Positions 21,950 through 33,081 of a stretch of DNA of 64,000 nt are shown piece after piece. Within the stretch, counting starts at the first letter, position 1. The number at the start of each line of letters is the position of its first letter. The stretch lies in contig BRON01000020.1 of the NCBI GenBank assembly GCA_024345305.1, positions 779,287 through 843,286 of the forward strand, in the 5' to 3' direction. The notes under the pieces are model-generated. The model did no database searches. It saw only the letters and a list, made by a program, of their open reading frames with translations, and had not been told where the DNA came from. Origin of the DNA: Mrakia gelida. Taxonomy: Eukaryota; Basidiomycota; Tremellomycetes; Cystofilobasidiales; Mrakiaceae. The translations under genes and the position numbers were made by a program.

Positions 21950-23860
21950 TCACAGAAAAGTCGAGTTCATCTGGTTCGACGATCCCGCGAGTCGCGAGGA
22001 GTCGCGAGAGGCTGCCCACCATTGTTGAAGGAGGAAGGCTGGTGGACGAGCGGTGAACAAAGGTGGGGGGAGTGGGTGGATTAGTTGAAGGGACGGGGGG
22101 AAGAACGGGGAGGAAGAGATAAAGAGAGGAGATGGGTCGATGAGAAGAGGAAAAGACGACGCGTCGTCCGAACTCACCCCCATACCCCACCACCCCCGAA
22201 TCCCTCAACCCTCTCACCACCCATCTCCCTCCACCAAACAACCACCCCCAACACCAAACCCTTCCCCACCACCCCTCAACCCTCCTCCCCGTCACCCACC
22301 TGTACAGCGCTTCCAGCCCGTACGGGATCGCCTGAAGCGCGAAGAAGCCTGTGAAGACGTGGGTGTAGCGGAAGTCTCTATTCGGGTTGGCGAAGGGTGA
22401 GGTGAGGTAAGGGAGGGTAGTGAAGAGCCCCCATTCGTGGAAGATTCCGGAGAGGAGGAAGATGAAGGGTGGTTTTAGGAGTTGGGGGAGGGGGTGGGAG
22501 AGGAAGAGGAAGCAGGGGGTTAGGAGGGGGTGCCAGCGGTTTGACTGGGGATGGGTTAAGAGGGAAGGAGGGTAGGGGAGAGGGGAGATAGGAGGGAAGG
22601 GAAGAAGGAGAAGGAGGAGACAGAGGACGCGTCAGTTCGAGTTAGACGCGTCGACGAGGAGGGAAGAGCGAGATGGACGAAACCCAGAAGTCGTGTACGC
22701 TGCGAAAGATCGAGCAGACGAAACGGAGGTCAGGACTCGATTCTCGAGAGCACGATGGAGAAGTAGGAACTCACCTAGTAGCCATCCAAGGCTTATTCAT
22801 CACCTCAGGAAACGTCTTCCTATCCCACCCAAACGCCCCAATGAAGAGAGCAGCAACAAGATGGAACCCTCCCTCCACGATCAAGTACGCGACGAGCTAC
22901 TCACTCAACCACGAAAGTCAGCTCTTCGTCTCTTCTCCTCCATCTTCCCTCAAAAGAAACGCTCAACTCAACTCACCCCAGCAGCCGCCCCCACCGCAAT
23001 CTCAACGAACAACTCCCTCTCTCCCCTCTCGTACCCCTCCCAAATCGGCCACAGAACCACCAACACCCCACCCAGCATGCCCAAATACCTCATCATCCTC
23101 AGCCCCGCGAAAAGATGCTCGAACCATGAGCGTTGGTAGTCCTTTCGCGGTCGACGCGAGGAGGGGTTGTAGTACGATGTTGGGATCCAGTGCAGGAGGG
23201 TCACGTTGATGAGGAGGTCGAGTGTGGTGGAAGGGACGAGGTGCGGTTGAGAGTGGACGTAGGGTTGGGAGAGGAGAGCGAGGCGGGGGATGGTTAGGGC
23301 GAGCTGAGAGAGGGGGACGAAGGGAAGGGGGGGGGGGGTTCAGCGTGGGCTGAGAGGAGGAGGGAGAGGAAGGGGGACGAACTGGGAAGAGCATGAGACC
23401 GAGAGGGAAGTTGAGGAGGATTTTGGAGTCTGAGGGAGCGGAGGCAAAGATTCGGAGTGAGCGAGCTGTTCTGAGAGCGTCGAGACGAAACGAACGAGGG
23501 AAGGAAGCGAGTCGAAGGAAGGAAGGAGCTCTCGTTCGTTCGAGCTCAACATCCTTCCTTCCATTCCTTCCCTCCCCTCCCTCCCTTTTGCCCTCCCTCT
23601 CCTCCCACCCCCACCCAAGTCGTACCCCAAATCGACTCACCATCCCCCTCCCAATCCACACCCCCCATCAACCTCCAAATCACACCCATCAAAGCCCCTC
23701 CCAGCGCAAGCCTCGCAACTCTCGCTGTCGTCCCTGGGCGTTGAGCTAAGAACGAGAGAGGGAGAAGACCGAGTTGGAGGGAGATCCAGAGGAGCGGGAG
23801 GAGTGGGGAGGAGAGAGGGATGGGTGGGGGGAGGAAGGGAGGTGGTGGGGGGGAGAACAT
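21950..23860 (-). CDS. Wax-synthase-like membrane-bound O-acyltransferase, copy B (intact)
   Basis: Tandem paralogue of copy A with an identical exon plan: 23860-23641, 23429-23383, 23303-22977, 22896-22775, 22699-22684, 22544-22178, 22038-21950; 395 residues, all phases consistent. It starts MFSPPPPPFLPPPIP followed by a membrane segment LLWISLQLGLLPLSFLA. Motifs: SVHDFW (16-nt exon) plus SNRWHPLL, and FLLSGIFHEWGLF with the conserved His. Several hydrophobic stretches (LVAYLIVEGGFHLVAALFIG) fit a polytopic ER or Golgi membrane protein. The 3' end is less certain than the rest: the last exon is the one that keeps frame after an acceptor at 22039. Intron 2 contains a 12-base G run on the plus strand (23327-23338). 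Acyl donor and acceptor cannot be inferred. Confidence 0.8.
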
Positions 23861-24202
23861 CCCTGAGAAGGAGAGGAGAAGGGGAGGTGGTGGGCGAGAG
23901 GGAGGGAAGGAAGGAAGCGACTGCAGAGTCGCGAACAGAGGGCCGCTCGAAGCCGGTTGTGAAGCCGGTTGTTTTACGTGATTTTCTCGAGAGGATGAGA
24001 AAGACAAACTTTCATCCTCTGGAGACGAACGAACGTTCGAGGACGAACGATGAACAGCGAGGCCGTCGAACGAACGAACGAACTTGATTTTCTTGACGCG
24101 TCCCTCCCTCTCTTTCCCTCCTGCCTCTCAAGTCGTAAAAATCATGAACAAGACAAAAACCGATCGCTAAGCCAATCTATCTACTTCCATGCTCGAGCGC
24201 GC
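23861..24202. other. Spacer upstream of acyltransferase copy B
   Basis: 342 bp between the start of copy B and the 3' end of the first TLC gene, both minus strand. It contains short GAACGAAC direct repeats near 24020-24085. No gene supported. Confidence 0.35.
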
Positions 24203-25561
24203 TCACATCTTCACCAACATCTCCAACCCCAAGGACTGATTCTGACTCGACGCGTCCACCTCCTCGACCGACAGCGAGACGTTCTCCTTCTCCTCTTCTT
24301 CGAGTTCGAGCGAGAGGGACGACCGCGAGGAGTTTGGAGAGTAGTTGGTGAGGGAGGTGGTGGAGGGGTAGGATTTATTGAGGGAGGTGAGTTGAGTGGA
24401 GACGAGGGATGGCGTTGGGAGGGGAGAGGGGGAGGGAGGAGCGGGTTGCTGAGTGAGGGTTTGAGGGGGGGAGGAGGATGAGGCGAGCCGAGAACGACGG
24501 AGCATGCCTAGGGCGTTGTTCTGTGATGAAACAAGACCGCGGGAAGTCAGTGAGAGGAGAGAGAGAGGGAAGAGCGAGGACGAGAGCGAAAAACGAACCT
24601 TGAACCAGTGGACGTGTCTTTCGAAACGAAACAAAACACACGACCGGTCAGCGCTCGACCAAAGAGTAGAGACACCAAGGACAGACGCTCAACTCACAGC
24701 GGGAAAGCCAAGCACAAAAAGAAAACCCCAGCCCACTCCTCTATCCTCCTATCCCTCACCAACACTCCCTCCTCCCATCCATCGCCCCCCTGCAGCCCCC
24801 ACCTCACGAACGCCCAACAAATCCAGCTATGCAGCCCTATCCTCGTGAGCAGAAAGCTCCCAGCGAACAACCAGTCGTTTCTCTGTTTAGGGAAAACGTT
24901 GGCCAGCGCGAGGAAGAAGGTGGGTAGTTCGAGGAAGGCTGCGAGAGCGAAGATGGAGGGCTGGTGCGTTAGGACGGCGAAGGTGGTGATGAGGAGGTAG
25001 GTTGTGTGGTGGATGAGACCGTTGATGAAGGTGAGGTTCTGCGGAAGAAAAGATAAAAGAAGGAAGGAGGTGAGATGGTGTGTTGTTTGACACGCGACAG
25101 AAGGATCAAGCGAGGGAGGGAGGGGAGTCGAACGACGTCCGAGCTCGCATCGCCCTTCCTTCCCTCCCTCCATTCCCTTCGATTCCCTCCCTCCGAAGCT
25201 CCAGATTGAGAGGAAGGGAACGAGCCGAACTTACCTGTCTATAATACATCCAACCCATCCCCAAATCACACACCAAATACGCTCCAAAACTCATGCAAAC
25301 CAACTCCCCCAACGCTCTCCTCCCTCCCTCGTGTGCGCTCTCCCTCGTTTCGTTCATCCTCTTCACGTCTCCTCCAGCCTGCACAAACTCCCAAACGAAC
25401 GGCACCGAGAGGATCGTCATGGTTGAGGAGACGAGGAAGGAGAGGATCCCTGAGCGTCGTTTGGAGGGAGTGAGGTAGACGGGGAACGAGGTGATGATGA
25501 GGAGGAAGAGCGTGGGGAGGAGGACGAGGGTGAGGAGGAAGATGACGAGGGGAGAGACCAT
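24203..25561 (-). CDS. TLC-domain membrane protein, paralogue 1
   Basis: TRAM/LAG1/CLN8-homology (TLC) domain protein, a multi-pass ER-type membrane family tied to lipid sensing or synthesis. Exons: 25561-25235, 25038-24698, 24617-24599, 24520-24203; 334 residues. It starts MVSPLVIFLLTLVLLPTLF. Family-typical pieces are PFVWEFVQ, GLIHHTTYLLITTFAVLTHQ, ELPTFFLALANVFPKQRND and LTRIGLHSWICWAFV, then HVHWFK encoded by a 19-nt exon. Unlike its two paralogues it has a long Ser/Pro/Glu-rich tail after NNALGMLRRS. The ceramide-synthase catalytic Lag1 motif is not evident, so a non-enzymatic or unknown lipid role is more likely. Confidence 0.82.
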
Positions 25562-25716
25562 GATGGTGGGGGATGTGGTTGGAGAGGAGGAGGAGAGGAA
25601 GGGCTTGTCTTGGTGTTGTGTGTTGGGAGGTGGGTCGACGAGCTTGAGCTTCCGAGCTCTGCAAGCGAGAAAGGGAAGAAGGGGAGAGAAGGAAGGGGAA
25701 AGGCAAAGGGAGACCG

Positions 25717-26926
25717 TTAGCGGATGAACCGAACGCCCAGCTCGCGAGAGTGATACGGTTTGACCAGTTCCTGTTGCGCGCCTGTGACACGCTGTACGTA
25801 CCGCGGGAAAAAAGCTGCTGTGAGCCGGTTTGGTTGCTCGAATTCGAAGGAGCGGGGAACGATCGCCTGCCTCGCCCCCACCCTTCCTTCTTCTCGTCCG
25901 CCGATGACCGAGATGGGAGTGTTTTGAGGCTGCCAGCTCGTCAACTGGGACGAAGGAGAGAAAGGTCGGTCAGAGAGGAAGCAGAGGCCCGAGAGGAGGG
26001 CGAGGCAGGAGAGGGAGGAGAGGGACGAACCTTGGCGGGTGAAGAGTCGGGAGAATCGTGCTGCGAGCGAGCGAGGATAGACCGCGAGAGTGACGATGAT
26101 GAGAGAGATTTGGGGGTTGGAAGGTTTGGCTGATGGGCAGGGAGAGGAAGGAAAGGAGGTAGAAAGTCAGTCAGACGAGAGAAGAGGCAGATGAAGAAAG
26201 AGGAGGGTAGAGAGATGAAGGGGATGAGCTCACGCGTCGCGAAAGGAAGATGAGCTCGCTGCTCGTCCATGGAAAGACTGAGAAGAAGCAAGATTTGAGT
26301 GAAGTGCGGAGGGGTATGCTTAGAGGTCATGGAGGCTCGCTGGGCGAAGGAAACAAAAGAGCCGAGGGTCAGACACGTCGCTCGGGGAAGGAAAGATGAT
26401 CAAAGGGAGAGAGAGCTCACGCGATTCGCTCTGAGAAGTCGAGGAGATCCTTGGTGCGACCCTGCGATGAGAACGATATTTGTCTCGTCAGCGAACTGAT
26501 CGAACAGCGAGAGGAAAGCAAACGCGTCGAACTCACCAAACAAGTAATCGAAACAAGACCGACTCGAGAGTTCGCCGACCTCGCTCTCCTCTCCTCGAAT
26601 GAACGCGAAGATCATTCAAATCGTAGCGGAGGTCCGTAAATTCGCTGTTCGTAGTAGGTATCGTAAAGTCTGAAGACGACGAAGGAGGGACGAAGAGGTC
26701 AGCCCTTCTCGTCGAACTCGACGTGCGTTCTCAGCCGGCAAGCGAGCCTCTCAAGTTCCTCAAAGCAAACAGACGGGGGAGTGCGTGATCTCGGAGATGT
26801 GAGTATAGCGAAGAACGAGAACTCACAATAAAAAGCTGCTCGTCGAGGCTCGAAGAGGTCGGTAAGCTTACGTCCTCCCTTCCTCTCCCTTCCCCTCCCT
26901 CTCTTCCCACCCTCCTTCCCATCCAT
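25717..26926 (-). CDS. Unresolved multi-exon gene
   Basis: Several minus-strand blocks look coding but I could not chain all of them. The most convincing is the terminal exon, roughly 25942-25717, which reads LTSWQPQNTPISVIGG and ends ELGVRFIR-stop; it joins in phase to a Ser-rich block ending HDSPDSSPAK at about 26031. Upstream, FTIPTTNSEFTDLRYDLNDL (near 26610-26670) and SHQGSPRLLRANR (near 26420-26460) have plausible splice borders, and an N-terminal candidate begins MDGKEGGKRGRGRER at 26926. No domain recognised. The coordinates mark the region, not a finished model. Confidence 0.35.
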
Positions 26927-27059
26927 CCTAGCTCCTCTATATCCCTTCTCCGTACTCTAGATAAGTACCCTCTAGCTCTTCCTCTCCAGCTCTCTAGCCC
27001 CTTCCTTCCTCTCCCTCTCGCTCGCTCGCTCCCTCCCTTCCATCTCCCTCCCCTCCCAC

Positions 27060-27332
27060 TCATCGCAACAGCATCGGCAGCGCCGTGCATCCCGTCCCGA
27101 CCCACATCCAGGTGTTGCTCTTGTTCAGATCACCGTGCTGGTGATAGTACCCTGCGATCATGAAGGCGAGAGTGGGGAGCCAGAAGAGCCTGATGAAGAA
27201 GGAGGAGGTTTCGTTCGAGCCGGGAGGGTGACAGGTGGGACAGGAAGAGCAGGAGGAGGAGGAGGTAGAGTGGTATTGGAAGAGGAGACCGCTGTTTTGG
27301 TTGGTGATGGAGATGGGTCCGAGTCGGAGCAT
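27060..27332 (-). CDS. Small membrane protein candidate 1
   Basis: Single-exon frame of 90 codons starting MLRLGPISITNQNSGLLFQ and ending TALPMLLR. It has a Cys/Ser-rich middle (SSSSCSSCPTCHPPG) and two hydrophobic stretches (FFIRLFWLPTLAFMIAGYY and WMWVGTGCTALPML). Its leader shares the 15-mer CTCAATCCACAACAA with that of the small gene at 27836-28180, and the start regions are loosely alike (GPISIT against TPLTVT), which suggests they are diverged tandem copies. Function unknown; it could also be an exon of a larger gene. Confidence 0.4.
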   Translation of the reverse strand: MLRLGPISITNQNSGLLFQYHSTSSSSCSSCPTCHPPGSNETSSFFIRLFWLPTLAFMIAGYYHQHGDLNKSNTWMWVGTGCTALPMLLR

Positions 27333-27835
27333 GCGAGGGAGGAGGGAGGAGAGGTGGGTGGGGTTGGGTTGTTGTGGATTGAGGAGAAGGAGGGACGGAG
27401 GGAGGAAGAGTGAGCTCGAGTTTCGAGGAGGGGTTCGGAGGCTAAATTGCGGACGCATTCAAGCGATTTTTGGGGGAAGGATTGTTGGGGCATCAAGTCA
27501 TCAATATAGGGTCATTAAAGTCGTGATGTCTCTGTAGGGTTGAGTGATCTGGGAAGAGAGAAGCGGAGGGGAGGAGGAAAGACGAAGTCAGCTTCGGTTT
27601 GGACAATTGGCATCGCTCTCTCGTCTCTCGACAGAGCGAGGAAGGCTCGAAGCGTTCGATAGGACGAAATGGCCAAGGAGAGCAACTCTGATGTAGAAGA
27701 CAGAGGGCTCGGACTCACGATTGTAGGCAGGCGACTCGCAAGAAGACAAGCTCACGTCGTCCCCTTCCAGTCCTTGTCCTCTACCTTCCTTCCTTCCCTC
27801 CTGCGACTCTCAGACGCATCCTCCCCATCTGCACC

Positions 27836-28180
27836 TCAGACCGATCCCGTCTCCATCATCTCCTTCGCTTCCAGCAACCCAACTTCCTCCCCTTCCTCTC
27901 CCCTCTTCGCCTTCTCCTCCTCTTCCAACCTCTCGACTTCCCTCTTCTTCCGCCTCACGATCAACCAACACATCCCCGCTACAGGATAAGCTACCACAAT
28001 CAGCCAGCTCATCAGAAGAAGAGGGCCTTCTTTGTACCAGACGATGAGGGCGGCGAGATGGAGGAGGAACGCGGGACCGAACGTCGAGAGGAAGATGGTG
28101 AGGCCGGGGAAGGGGATGATAAGGAACCCTTTAGGAGTGACGGTGAGGGGGGTCCAGGAGAACCTCGATAGGAAGGACAT
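27836..28180 (-). CDS. Small membrane protein candidate 2
   Basis: Single-exon frame of 114 codons starting MSFLSRFSWTPLTVTPKG. Two or three membrane segments are visible (FLIIPFPGLTIFLSTFG, FLLHLAALIVWY, LMSWLIVVAYPVAGMCWLIV), followed by a basic then acidic tail (RRKKREVERLEEEEKAKRG). This is a typical layout for a tail-exposed small ER or Golgi protein. It shares a 15-nt leader motif with the gene at 27060. No family recognised. Confidence 0.5.
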   Translation of the reverse strand: MSFLSRFSWTPLTVTPKGFLIIPFPGLTIFLSTFGPAFLLHLAALIVWYKEGPLLLMSWLIVVAYPVAGMCWLIVRRKKREVERLEEEEKAKRGEEGEEVGLLEAKEMMETGSV

Positions 28181-29148
28181 GGCGAGTACAGGGGAGAGTA
28201 GTATGGAGATTCGTGTCTTTCGATTGTTGTGGATTGAGAAGAGAAAGAGGAAGGGAGGGCACGAGCTCATCACGTTTCTCTCGGAGTTCGAACCGTCCGC
28301 GAGCTTCGTTTTCCCCTTCTTGGCTCGCTTCGTTCGTTAGCTCCAACCCACGACTCGCCTTTTCCCCGCTTATCTACCCAAAGGTCAGTCCAACTTTTTT
28401 GTATAGATACCAAGAGTCGGGTTGCTAACTAGCTCTTGCATCGACGCTTCGCACGAGCAGGACACCTCCCTTTTCGTTGAGCTTCGTTCCTCCCCTGCAT
28501 CCCCTTCTTCCTCGTGGCAGTCGATAAGGCCCTCTTTTGGATCCCTCTACATCGTGAGCTCACTCTCTATACTCGATGGGACTCCTATCTCTTGTCTTTG
28601 GGGACCTGGGAGGTTGGTGGAGCTCTTGGATGAGCTCGGGAGGGAGAGGGAAGGAAGCGAGATGGTCCAGAGATCGACGCGAGGGACGTGGAACGCTCCC
28701 ATCCCTCCCTTCTCTTTCCTCGAGCAGATATGGTACACGAGTATGCTGGAGCTGTAAGCAACTCGGTGATATCTCCTTTACCGCTCTCCGAACTCTCGGA
28801 GAAATTCCGAAGGGAAGGGAAGAGCTTGAAACGTGGAGAAGGGGAAGGAGGAAGCGAGCTCGACCTCTCGACTCGACCACCTTCGCGAAGTCCTTCGTGC
28901 CTCATCATCCCCATCCTGTTCACAAGACCACCTCTTCCAGCCAGAGCTAACTCCTATCGACCCTCTCTCTCCCTTTTTTGTACAGTTTCTCCAACGAACG
29001 TTCCTTCTTTCCCCTCCTCCACGACGCTCGGTTCGGACCCTTCGAGCTCAACAACGCTCCCCTCTCCTTCCCTCGACCCTCCCTCCCTTCCAGCCAACCT
29101 TAGTCCTCCCTCCAACGTGCTCGCCTCACCACCACCAACTCACCAACC
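28181..29148. other. Divergent region with unassigned coding-like blocks
   Basis: Lies between a small minus-strand membrane gene and TLC paralogue 2 (plus). On the plus strand, 28493-28640 reads FLVAVDKALFWIPLHRELTL with good codon use, and 28730-28830 reads ADMVHEYAGAVSNSVISPLP. They could be exons of a short gene, but I cannot fix start, stop or junctions, so no CDS is called. Confidence 0.3.
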
Positions 29149-30481
29149 ATGTTCTCCTTCCTCCCATCCTCAACCCTAACCTTCACGGCCATCCCTCTGC
29201 CCCTCCTCGTCACAACCCTCCTCCTCTTCCCTCTCACCTTCCACCTCAACACCGTCTACCTCTTCCCAATCTACTTCGCTCCCTCCCAAACGAAACGAAG
29301 AGCATGGATCCTCTCCTCCATCTCCTCCTCCCTCATGACCCTCGGCTCCTTACCGTTCGTCTGGGATTTCGTGAGATCTGGAGGAAATGTGGGGGTGATG
29401 AACACGAGGAGGAGGGAGGAGGGAGGTGGGAAGAGGGAACTGCTCGGCGAGGTGGTGTGTACGGTGTTCATGGGATTCCTGGTGTGTGATATGGTGGTCG
29501 GAGTGAGGAATTACAGGCAGGTGAGTTCTGGTATTCCTCTTGCCCCTTGGTCCTTAGATTTGGTCGGTCGAGGAGTGAAGAGCGGAGGGACGCGTCGAGC
29601 TCGAGCTCACCAACTTCTTTCCCTTCTCCTCTCCTTCGATCTTCTCTTTAACAGCACATCAACCTTCTTACAGGGTACATACATCATACAATCTACATCC
29701 TCGTCATGCTCGTCGCTCTCTCGACCCATCAGACCTACGTCTTCTCCCTCGCGGCTTTCCTCGTTCGTCCCCTCCCCTTCTCCTGTCCTCTCCTCACTTC
29801 TGTCTTGATGCATACTCCCGTCTCACCTACCTCTCCAACCTCTCCACAACTAAACGCTTCCTTTTCTCTCTCGACCACAGGAACTCCCAACCTTCCTCCT
29901 CGCCCTCTCGAACCTCGCTCCTCGCTGGAGGAACGACTACGTCTTCGCCATCGCCTTCTTCCTCACCCGAATCTCCTTCCACTCCTGGATTTGTTTCGCG
30001 TTCCTGAAGGAGAAGTTCACGAAGGGTGGTGTGGGGTGGGAGGCTTGTTTCTTCTTGTGTCTCGCGTTGCCTTTGTGAGTTCGATGTGTCTCCTTCTCGG
30101 TTGGTCGCGCGACCTTTGGTCTGCGGCCTCCCTCGCTTTTCTCTTTGATCTTGGCGCGCGCTGACTTCGTTCCTCCCTTTCCTTCGATCTCGCTGCAGGC
30201 ATATCCACTGGTTCAAGGTTCGTCGCATCTCCTTTTCCGCTTTATTTTCCTCTTTCGCCTTTCTCTCGCTCGGCTTCGTCCCTCCATCTGAGCTGATCCT
30301 CTTCCTCTTCCTTTGGCTTCGTTTCCCACAGAACAACCTAGCAGGCATGATCCGCCGCTACAACATCCAACACTCCCCCTCCCTCAAAGCCCAAGCCTCT
30401 CCCATCCACGGTCCAACAACTGGAATCTTGTTTGATCCCTCAGCACCCCTCGCCGCGATCCCGTCGATGCTGAGGTTGTGA
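29149..30481 (+). CDS. TLC-domain membrane protein, paralogue 2
   Basis: Five exons: 29149-29520, 29655-29762, 29881-30074, 30199-30217, 30332-30481; 280 residues. It starts MFSFLPSSTLTFTAIPLPLL. Shared TLC pieces: PFVWDFVRSGGNVG, GYIHHTIYILVMLVALSTHQ, ELPTFLLALSNLAPRWRND, LTRISFHSWICFAFL, and HIHWFK on a 19-nt exon. Compared with paralogues 1 and 3 it has one additional intron (29763-29880), splitting AAFL from ELPTF. The short tail ends AAIPSMLRL. Same strand as paralogue 3 and opposite to paralogue 1. Confidence 0.85.
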
Positions 30482-31392
30482 GAGAAGAGAGGAGCTTGGG
30501 ACGAGGTCTGGGTTGGGTGGGAAAAGGAACATCGTCTCGAGTGCGAGGGGAGGAATGATCTTGACGGAAGGCTGGACGCGTTTTCTAGACGGGTCGGGTT
30601 CGGAGAAGAAAAGAAAGACGATGCTAATCGATCATTTAGATACCCACTACTTACTACGCTGCTACACATACATATCCGGACCCGCTTTCGCTCGCTTTGA
30701 TGATCTGATGAATCTCGGGACACGTTGCTGGGAGGAACAAGCGAGACACGAGCTAAAATGAAAACGCGTCGAAAGCAAACTCAAACGAGGGCTGACTTCC
30801 CCACAAGGGGTCCTCCGAGACTGATTTGGCGATGCGATATGAAGAGCGAGGGAGAGAAGGGAAAATGAGCAAGGGAGACAACGTCGGAGAAGGGGAGAAA
30901 GGCAGCGAGGGTGGAGAAGGAAAAGACGCGACTGAATCGCGGACAGGAGGTTCGGAGGGAGGAGCGTCGACAGCTTTTTCGTCCGTCTTCTCGCTCTCAC
31001 AGTCAATCTCGGAGGACTCGCGAACGACCTTCCTTCCTTCCTTCGAGCTGAAAGGAAGACGCGGGGGCGAAGCAAAGACAGCGAAAAGACAACAAGCTCC
31101 GCTCAACCCCTCGTTTTCCCCTCGAACCTTCCATCATCACGCTTTCCTTCCCTCTTCTTCCCTTCTCCCTTTGACCGGCTGGGCTGAAGCTTTCCCCGCC
31201 CACTCTCGTGCCACCACGTCGCTCAGCGGGGTTGGGGAGGGAAGGTTCGCTTGACGGTTGAACGGGTGGGTGCGTGCGTGCAGATTTGAAGAAATTCGTT
31301 CTTCCCTCCGACGACGAGCCTTCCCTCCCTCCCAACCGCCACACCGCACTCCACCCTTACCCCTTCAACGCAGACGAAGCACCACCTCCGAG
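30482..31392. other. Intergenic region between TLC paralogues 2 and 3
   Basis: About 910 bp, presumed terminator of paralogue 2 and promoter of paralogue 3. Frames here are charged and low in complexity, with no splice pattern. Nothing further supported. Confidence 0.35.
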
Positions 31393-32526
31393 ATGTCATC
31401 CCCTTCTTACTCCCCAAAATCATCTCTTCCCCAAACCCTTCCTCTCCCCATCCTCCTCACCACCCTCTCCTTCACGTTCTTCCCCCTCCTCTTCTTCACC
31501 TTCACCAACCTCATCTTCCCCACCCACTTCGCACCAACCCAAACTAAACGAAGAGCATGGATCCTCTCGGGAGCAACAGCATTCATCATGACCTTCCTTG
31601 GTTCTCCCTTCGTGTGGGATTTTGTTCGTTCGGTTGGGGACGTTGGGGAGATGAACCGACGACGGAACGAGGAGGGTGAGAGGGAGGTTCTCGGCCAGAT
31701 GGTTTGCTGTGGATACTTGGGGTTTTTGGTGGCTGATTTGGTGCTGGGGAGGATATTCTACAGGGAGGTGAGTACTGGACGATCTTGATTCGACGAAGAT
31801 CAGAGTGAAACGACGCGTCGAGATCTCGAGCATGAGCTCACTCTTCCTTCCTTCCCCTCCCGATCAGCACATGACCTACCTCCGCGCAACAGGATATATT
31901 CATCACCCCGTGTATGCACTCATCATGGTTGTCGCTCTCGCAACGGATCAAACCTACGTCTTTGGAATCGCGTCGCTCCTCGAACTCCCGTCGTTCTTCT
32001 CGTCTCTCTCCAACATCAACCCGAGGTTCAGGAACGACATCCTATTTTCGGCGACGTTCTGTGTCACGAGAGTGGCGTTCCATTCGTGGGTGTGCTGGGC
32101 GTTCGTGAGGGAATGGGCGAGGGGAGGAGATGTTGGGTTGACGGGGGTTTTCTTTTTGTGCCTCGCGTTGCCTCTGTAAGTCCCATGCTCGTGCGACTAT
32201 ATCGAGTCCAGAGTCCTCGCTGACTACTGCTCCCTTTTTTTCGACAGGCACATCCACTGGTTCAGGGTTCGTTCTTCCCTCACCTCGTCGCGTCGTGTTG
32301 TGCCTTTGTCTCGTTTTCTTCTATACGAGTAGGTCAATTTTCCTCAGTCCCGAAGACTGACTTCTATGATTCCTCCTCATTCACTCAGGCCTCCGTCAAA
32401 GGGATCTTTCGTCGTCGCAAGCTCAGACGCTCGACCGTCGTCGGATCTCTTCACGACGCGGCTGCCTCGACCGCTTTGCTCTTCGAAGCTTCGACTCCTC
32501 TCGCTTCCTCGAGGCTTCAATTCTAG
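31393..32526 (+). CDS. TLC-domain membrane protein, paralogue 3
   Basis: Four exons: 31393-31767, 31868-32175, 32248-32266, 32389-32526; 279 residues. It starts MSSPSYSPKSSLPQTLPLP. Shared pieces: FAPTQTKRRAWILSG, PFVWDFVRSVGDVGEMN, GYIHHPVYALIMVVALATDQ, ELPSFFSSLSNINPRFRND, HSWVCWAFVREW, and HIHWFR on the 19-nt exon. The exon plan equals paralogue 1 rather than its neighbour paralogue 2. The first intron carries an ACGCGT palindrome near 31813. Function unknown beyond a TLC-type membrane role. Confidence 0.85.
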
Positions 32527-33081
32527 ATCATGTCGAGTAGAACACTGGATTCAGGTTCGGTTAGACGGGAGAGATGGGTAGAAGAAGACGGGGGAGGGGG
32601 ACGCCGTCCGAATCGAGACGCCGGCTTATCTTTTCAAGATCTGGTCGATCGCGATCGCCTTTAACCGCCATAAATTCAGCGAATGGTACTATATTATATG
32701 GGCAGTATCTCTGACTGATCGGCCTCGCACTTCTACAGTATCCTCGCGGGGAGAAGAGAGTCAAAGGACGGGACGACGCGCGGCCACGTCGCGTTTCCAA
32801 CCCTTTCTTTTCCCTTTGGACATGCGCGTTTCAGCCCCCGATACATTCTCGAATCCAGACGAGTCTTGAACTCCGACCATCTTTGGAAGAGTCGTGACAG
32901 AACTGCTGCCCTTTCTTCTTTGGTGACACTCGACGACGCCCCTTCTTCCATTTCGTTCTTCAGCCAGGTCCCTCGTCTCTCCCGTCTTCTTCCCCTCTCC
33001 CCTCCAGCTATCAGCTCCCTCCTCAAAACATTCCAACTCTCCCGTCACCTTCCTCTCGCACTCAACCAGATTAGGCACTCG
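32527..33081. other. Spacer with AT-rich patch
   Basis: Between TLC paralogue 3 and a small membrane-protein candidate. An AT-rich stretch at 32686-32700 (TATATTATAT) could be a core promoter. Otherwise nothing supported. Confidence 0.3.

Noticed and set aside
23281..23303. Suspected frameshift in acyltransferase copy B at a C run
   Set aside because: Recounting the run (five bases) restores the frame fully; copy B is intact.
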